From Planctomycetaceae bacterium (GTDB lineage: Bacteria; Planctomycetota; Planctomycetia; Pirellulales; Pirellulaceae), in the NCBI GenBank assembly GCA_007127095.1, contig SKZY01000475.1, forward strand, positions 1-34,347: a stretch of DNA of 34,347 bases, given 5' to 3'. Made by a program: the position numbers and the translations under genes. Position 1 is the first letter of the stretch; each line of letters opens with the position of its first letter. Positions 32,021 through 34,347 of this stretch are shown here, piece after piece. The notes under the pieces were generated by a model. It ran no database searches. It was not told where the DNA came from and worked only from the letters and a program-made list of their open reading frames with translations.

Positions 32021-34045
32021 ATGAGCACGCAGGGACGCCCCCGAGCCGGTTCACCGACCTTCACCGAAGGGCTCAACGCTGCGCAGGGCGAGGCGGTCGC
32101 GACTCTGCGAGGACCGCTGCTGGTATTGGCCGGTGCGGGGACCGGCAAAACCCGTGTGGTGACGGTACGGATCGCCAATCTGATCCACCACGGCACCGCC
32201 GCCGATCGAATCTTGGCGGTGACGTTCACGAATAAGGCCGCGGGCGAAATGCGGGAACGGATCGGGCTGTTGCTCGACCACCGCCAATCGCCGCGCGGTC
32301 GCGGCAAACAGGACCGACCGACGCCGGTGATCGGCACCTTTCACTCGCACTGCGTCGGCGTCCTGCGGCGGCACGCCAAGGCGATCGGCTACCCAGCCAA
32401 GTTCACGATCTACGACCGCAGCGAACAAGAATCGCTCGCCCGCAGCGTGCTCCGCGACCTACGGTTGCCAGGCCAGGCGCTCAGCCCCAGCGATATGTTG
32501 GCGATCATCGGCGGCTGGAAAAACGCGTCGGTAATGCCCGCGGCCGCGTCGGGCGCTGCCCGAACCGACAAAGAACACCTCGCCTCGGCAGCCTACCGTC
32601 GCTACCAAGAGGGACTCAAAATCCGCGGCGCGATGGATTTCGACGATCTGCTGCTGAACACCGAAATCTTGCTGGCCCAACATCCCGAGCTGTTGCGCCA
32701 GGAGGCTTCTCGGTTCGATCACGTTCTGGTCGACGAATACCAAGACACCAACGGCAGCCAATATCGGATCATCCGAGCGCTGTCCGCCGCCCATCGCAAC
32801 CTCTGCGTCGTCGGCGACGATGACCAATCGATCTACGGTTGGCGTGGCGCGGATGTGACGCACATTTTGAACTTCAAGAACGATTGGCCCGACGCCAAAG
32901 TGATTCAGCTCGAATCGAATTACCGCAGCACCGCCGCGATCCTGCAGATGGCGAACACCCTGATCGCCTACAACACCGACCGCTACGGCAAGACGTTGCG
33001 TCCTCACCGCCCGGAAGGCCAGCGTCCTCGGATCCTGCAGTTCAAGGACGAGACCGAAGAGGCCAAGGTGGTCGTCGGCGAAATCGCCCGACACATCAAC
33101 CAAGATCACCGCCAACCACGCGATATCGCGATCCTGTTTCGGACCAACGAACAACCGCGGATCTTCGAAGTCGAACTCCGCAAAGCCCAAATCCCCTATG
33201 TACTGCTCGGCAGCCAATCGTTCTTCGATCGCCGCGAAGTCCGTGACATCCTCGCCTACCTGAAATGGATCGACCAACCCGACGATGAGGTATCGCTGTT
33301 GCGGGTCGTCAATACCCCGCCACGTGGCTTAGGGTCACAAACGATCCAACTGCTGATCGCTCGTGCGGTCAGTCGCGGTGAACCGGTCTGGCGAGTCATG
33401 AACGATCCCACGGCGATCCAAGACCTGACGCCCGCAGCCAGACGCGGGATCGATGACCTCCGCGGGATTTTGCGCGATATCGGCGGCGCGATGACGGGCG
33501 GCCCGATGGCCGAAGCGGTCCAGTCGTTGATCGCTCGCACCCGATACGCCGACGAGATCAACCGGGTGTACGACGAACCCGAGGAACGTGAATCAAGGAT
33601 GGCATCGATCCAAGAAGTGACCAACGCGGTCGGCGCTTACCAACAGCGAAACCCGACAGGCGATCTGAACGGCTTTTTGAACGAGATCGCCTTGGCCGGC
33701 AAAGAAATGGGTAGCGAAAAAGACAAGGCGGCGGCCAAAAATGCCGTTTGGTTGCTGACCATGCACGCCGCCAAAGGGCTCGAATTCCCGATCGTCTACC
33801 TGGTCGGAATGGAAGACGGATTGCTGCCCCACAGCCGCGCCGTCAAGAGCGGCGAAGAGAAAGATATCGCCGAGGAACGACGATTGTGCTACGTCGGCCT
33901 GACCCGCGCCCAAGAAACCTTGACCCTTTCGATGGCGCTGACCCGGATGAAATGGGGCAAACCGCGACCGACCACGCCGAGCCGCTTTCTCTACGAACTG
34001 ACCGGCAAGGCGACCAATCCCAACCGCTACCGACGCCGACGGTAA
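32021..34045 (+). CDS. uvrD: UvrD/PcrA-type superfamily 1A DNA helicase
   Basis: 674 aa. A 3'-to-5' ATP-driven helicase of the UvrD/PcrA/Rep group, for DNA repair and clearing replication obstacles. All motifs are present in order: Q motif LNAAQGEAV (18-26), Walker A GAGTGKT (38-44), Ia FTNKAAGEM, II VDEYQD (237-242), III GDDDQSIYGWRGAD, IV LESNYRS, V TMHAAKGLEFPIVYL, and VI ERRLCYVGLTRAQETL. The chain is somewhat shorter than typical PcrA or UvrD (720 or more), ending soon after the last core motif without the usual C-terminal RNA polymerase-binding domain. UvrD, PcrA and Rep cannot be separated by eye. No strong Shine-Dalgarno precedes the ATG. The stop codon lies inside a hexanucleotide repeat. 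Confidence 0.95.
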   Translation: MSTQGRPRAGSPTFTEGLNAAQGEAVATLRGPLLVLAGAGTGKTRVVTVRIANLIHHGTAADRILAVTFTNKAAGEMRERIGLLLDHRQSPRGRGKQDRPTPVIGTFHSHCVGVLRRHAKAIGYPAKFTIYDRSEQESLARSVLRDLRLPGQALSPSDMLAIIGGWKNASVMPAAASGAARTDKEHLASAAYRRYQEGLKIRGAMDFDDLLLNTEILLAQHPELLRQEASRFDHVLVDEYQDTNGSQYRIIRALSAAHRNLCVVGDDDQSIYGWRGADVTHILNFKNDWPDAKVIQLESNYRSTAAILQMANTLIAYNTDRYGKTLRPHRPEGQRPRILQFKDETEEAKVVVGEIARHINQDHRQPRDIAILFRTNEQPRIFEVELRKAQIPYVLLGSQSFFDRREVRDILAYLKWIDQPDDEVSLLRVVNTPPRGLGSQTIQLLIARAVSRGEPVWRVMNDPTAIQDLTPAARRGIDDLRGILRDIGGAMTGGPMAEAVQSLIARTRYADEINRVYDEPEERESRMASIQEVTNAVGAYQQRNPTGDLNGFLNEIALAGKEMGSEKDKAAAKNAVWLLTMHAAKGLEFPIVYLVGMEDGLLPHSRAVKSGEEKDIAEERRLCYVGLTRAQETLTLSMALTRMKWGKPRPTTPSRFLYELTGKATNPNRYRRRR

Positions 34046-34062
34046 CGGTGACGGTGACGGTG
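34039..34062 (+). repeat. Hexanucleotide repeat across the helicase stop codon
   Basis: ACGGTA followed by three copies of ACGGTG, then ACGTCA. The stop TAA (34043-34045) falls in the first two units. Confidence 0.85.
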
Positions 34063-34347
34063 ACGTCACAAGTGTCTCTCGTGACATCGCTGGCAACCAT
34101 TGGTTGGTTTTCCCAACACGGATTGGCTTAAACTGAAGTGTGTGAACGCCCTGACCGCAGGGTGGCACGCTGATGTTTGGGTGGCACGCTGAGGATTGGG
34201 TGGCACGCTGAGGATTGGGTGGCACGCTGAGGATCGGGTGGCACGCTAATGTTTGGGTGGCACGCCCTGAGACATCGGGTGGCACACGCTGATCATCGGG
34301 TGGCACGCCCTGAGGAACGAAGGACGTGAGCAGCGGCGTAAACGCCA
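34046..34347 (+). other. Non-coding region after the helicase gene
   Basis: About 115 bp of unique sequence, without a convincing terminator, precedes the minisatellite. No gene is supported; the open frame on the opposite strand is made of translated repeat units. Confidence 0.6.
34160..34317 (+). repeat. Minisatellite, 8 units of 19-22 bp
   Basis: GGGTGGCACGC recurs at 34160, 34179, 34198, 34217, 34236, 34255, 34277 and 34298 (the seventh copy as GGGTGGCACACGC). The first five intervals are exactly 19 bp, the last two 22 and 21. Variable parts are GAGGATT, TGATGTT, AATGTTT and similar. The tail, which contains GAGGAACGAAGGACGTGAGC, runs to the window edge and may belong to a larger dispersed element. 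Confidence 0.95.

Noticed and set aside
34160-34317. CRISPR-like regular repeat spacing
   Set aside because: Units abut at 19 bp with no unique spacers of 25-40 bp, and no cas genes are present; it is a minisatellite.

Overview
This is 34 kb of GC-rich chromosomal DNA, most probably from a member of the Planctomycetota, order Pirellulales (Rhodopirellula-like). The pointers are two PVC-type propeller/cytochrome 'membrane-bound dehydrogenases' beside ThuA-domain proteins, an exported PQQ-like beta-propeller protein whose mature end begins DDWPQW, many Sec- and Tat-exported proteins of unknown role, and dispersed hairpin repeats. No phage, plasmid, transposase, CRISPR array, rRNA or tRNA was seen. 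I identify 23 protein genes: 22 complete, and one (positions 1-786) cut by the left edge.

Layout. 1-5511 (minus strand): a ThuA protein between two PVC-type propeller proteins; the large one carries HEAT-like repeats and a C-terminal CxxCH haem site. 5625-7683 (minus): a coupled trio of alpha/beta hydrolase, small acidic membrane protein and biotin ligase birA, joined by two ATGA overlaps. 7791-8633 (minus): a Tat-exported ThuA protein, divergent from fxsA (8698-9270, plus). 9251-10636 (minus): an exported protein with a CX4CH haem-like motif. 11127-14112 (minus): a double zinc-ribbon membrane protein, frr and pyrH. 14187-17177 (minus): a large exported TPR-like protein, divergent from a PQQ-type propeller gene (17329-18729), then a fused cobalamin methyltransferase cobL and a Na/Pi cotransporter with a hairpin-rich leader. 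22100-22840 (minus): bioD, divergent from a carbamoylputrescine amidase-type hydrolase and an FAH-family enzyme. 24782-31824 (minus): a tight five-gene operon, DUF58 - transglutaminase-like - MoxR ATPase - lipoprotein - ArsP-type permease. 32021-34045 (plus): a UvrD/PcrA helicase, followed by a 19-bp minisatellite running to the window edge.

How genes work together. The first block looks like the exported sugar or carbohydrate oxidation machinery typical of Planctomycetota, with unknown substrates. birA and bioD are both biotin genes but are 16 kb apart. frr and pyrH are the usual translation/nucleotide pair, without rpsB-tsf beside them. The best candidate for a poorly described system is the five-gene DUF58/MoxR operon: its transglutaminase-like member has Asp where the catalytic Cys is expected, and its lipoprotein carries a repeat array translated in frame between the start codon and the signal-peptide core.

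Four loci carry one hairpin-repeat family (about 874-963, 10550-10640, 10976-11065 and a compound array at 26893-27040). Two of them lie inside the 5' ends of exported-protein reading frames, so those starts are the least certain in the window. All product names rest on motifs and family resemblance read by eye; no database search was run.
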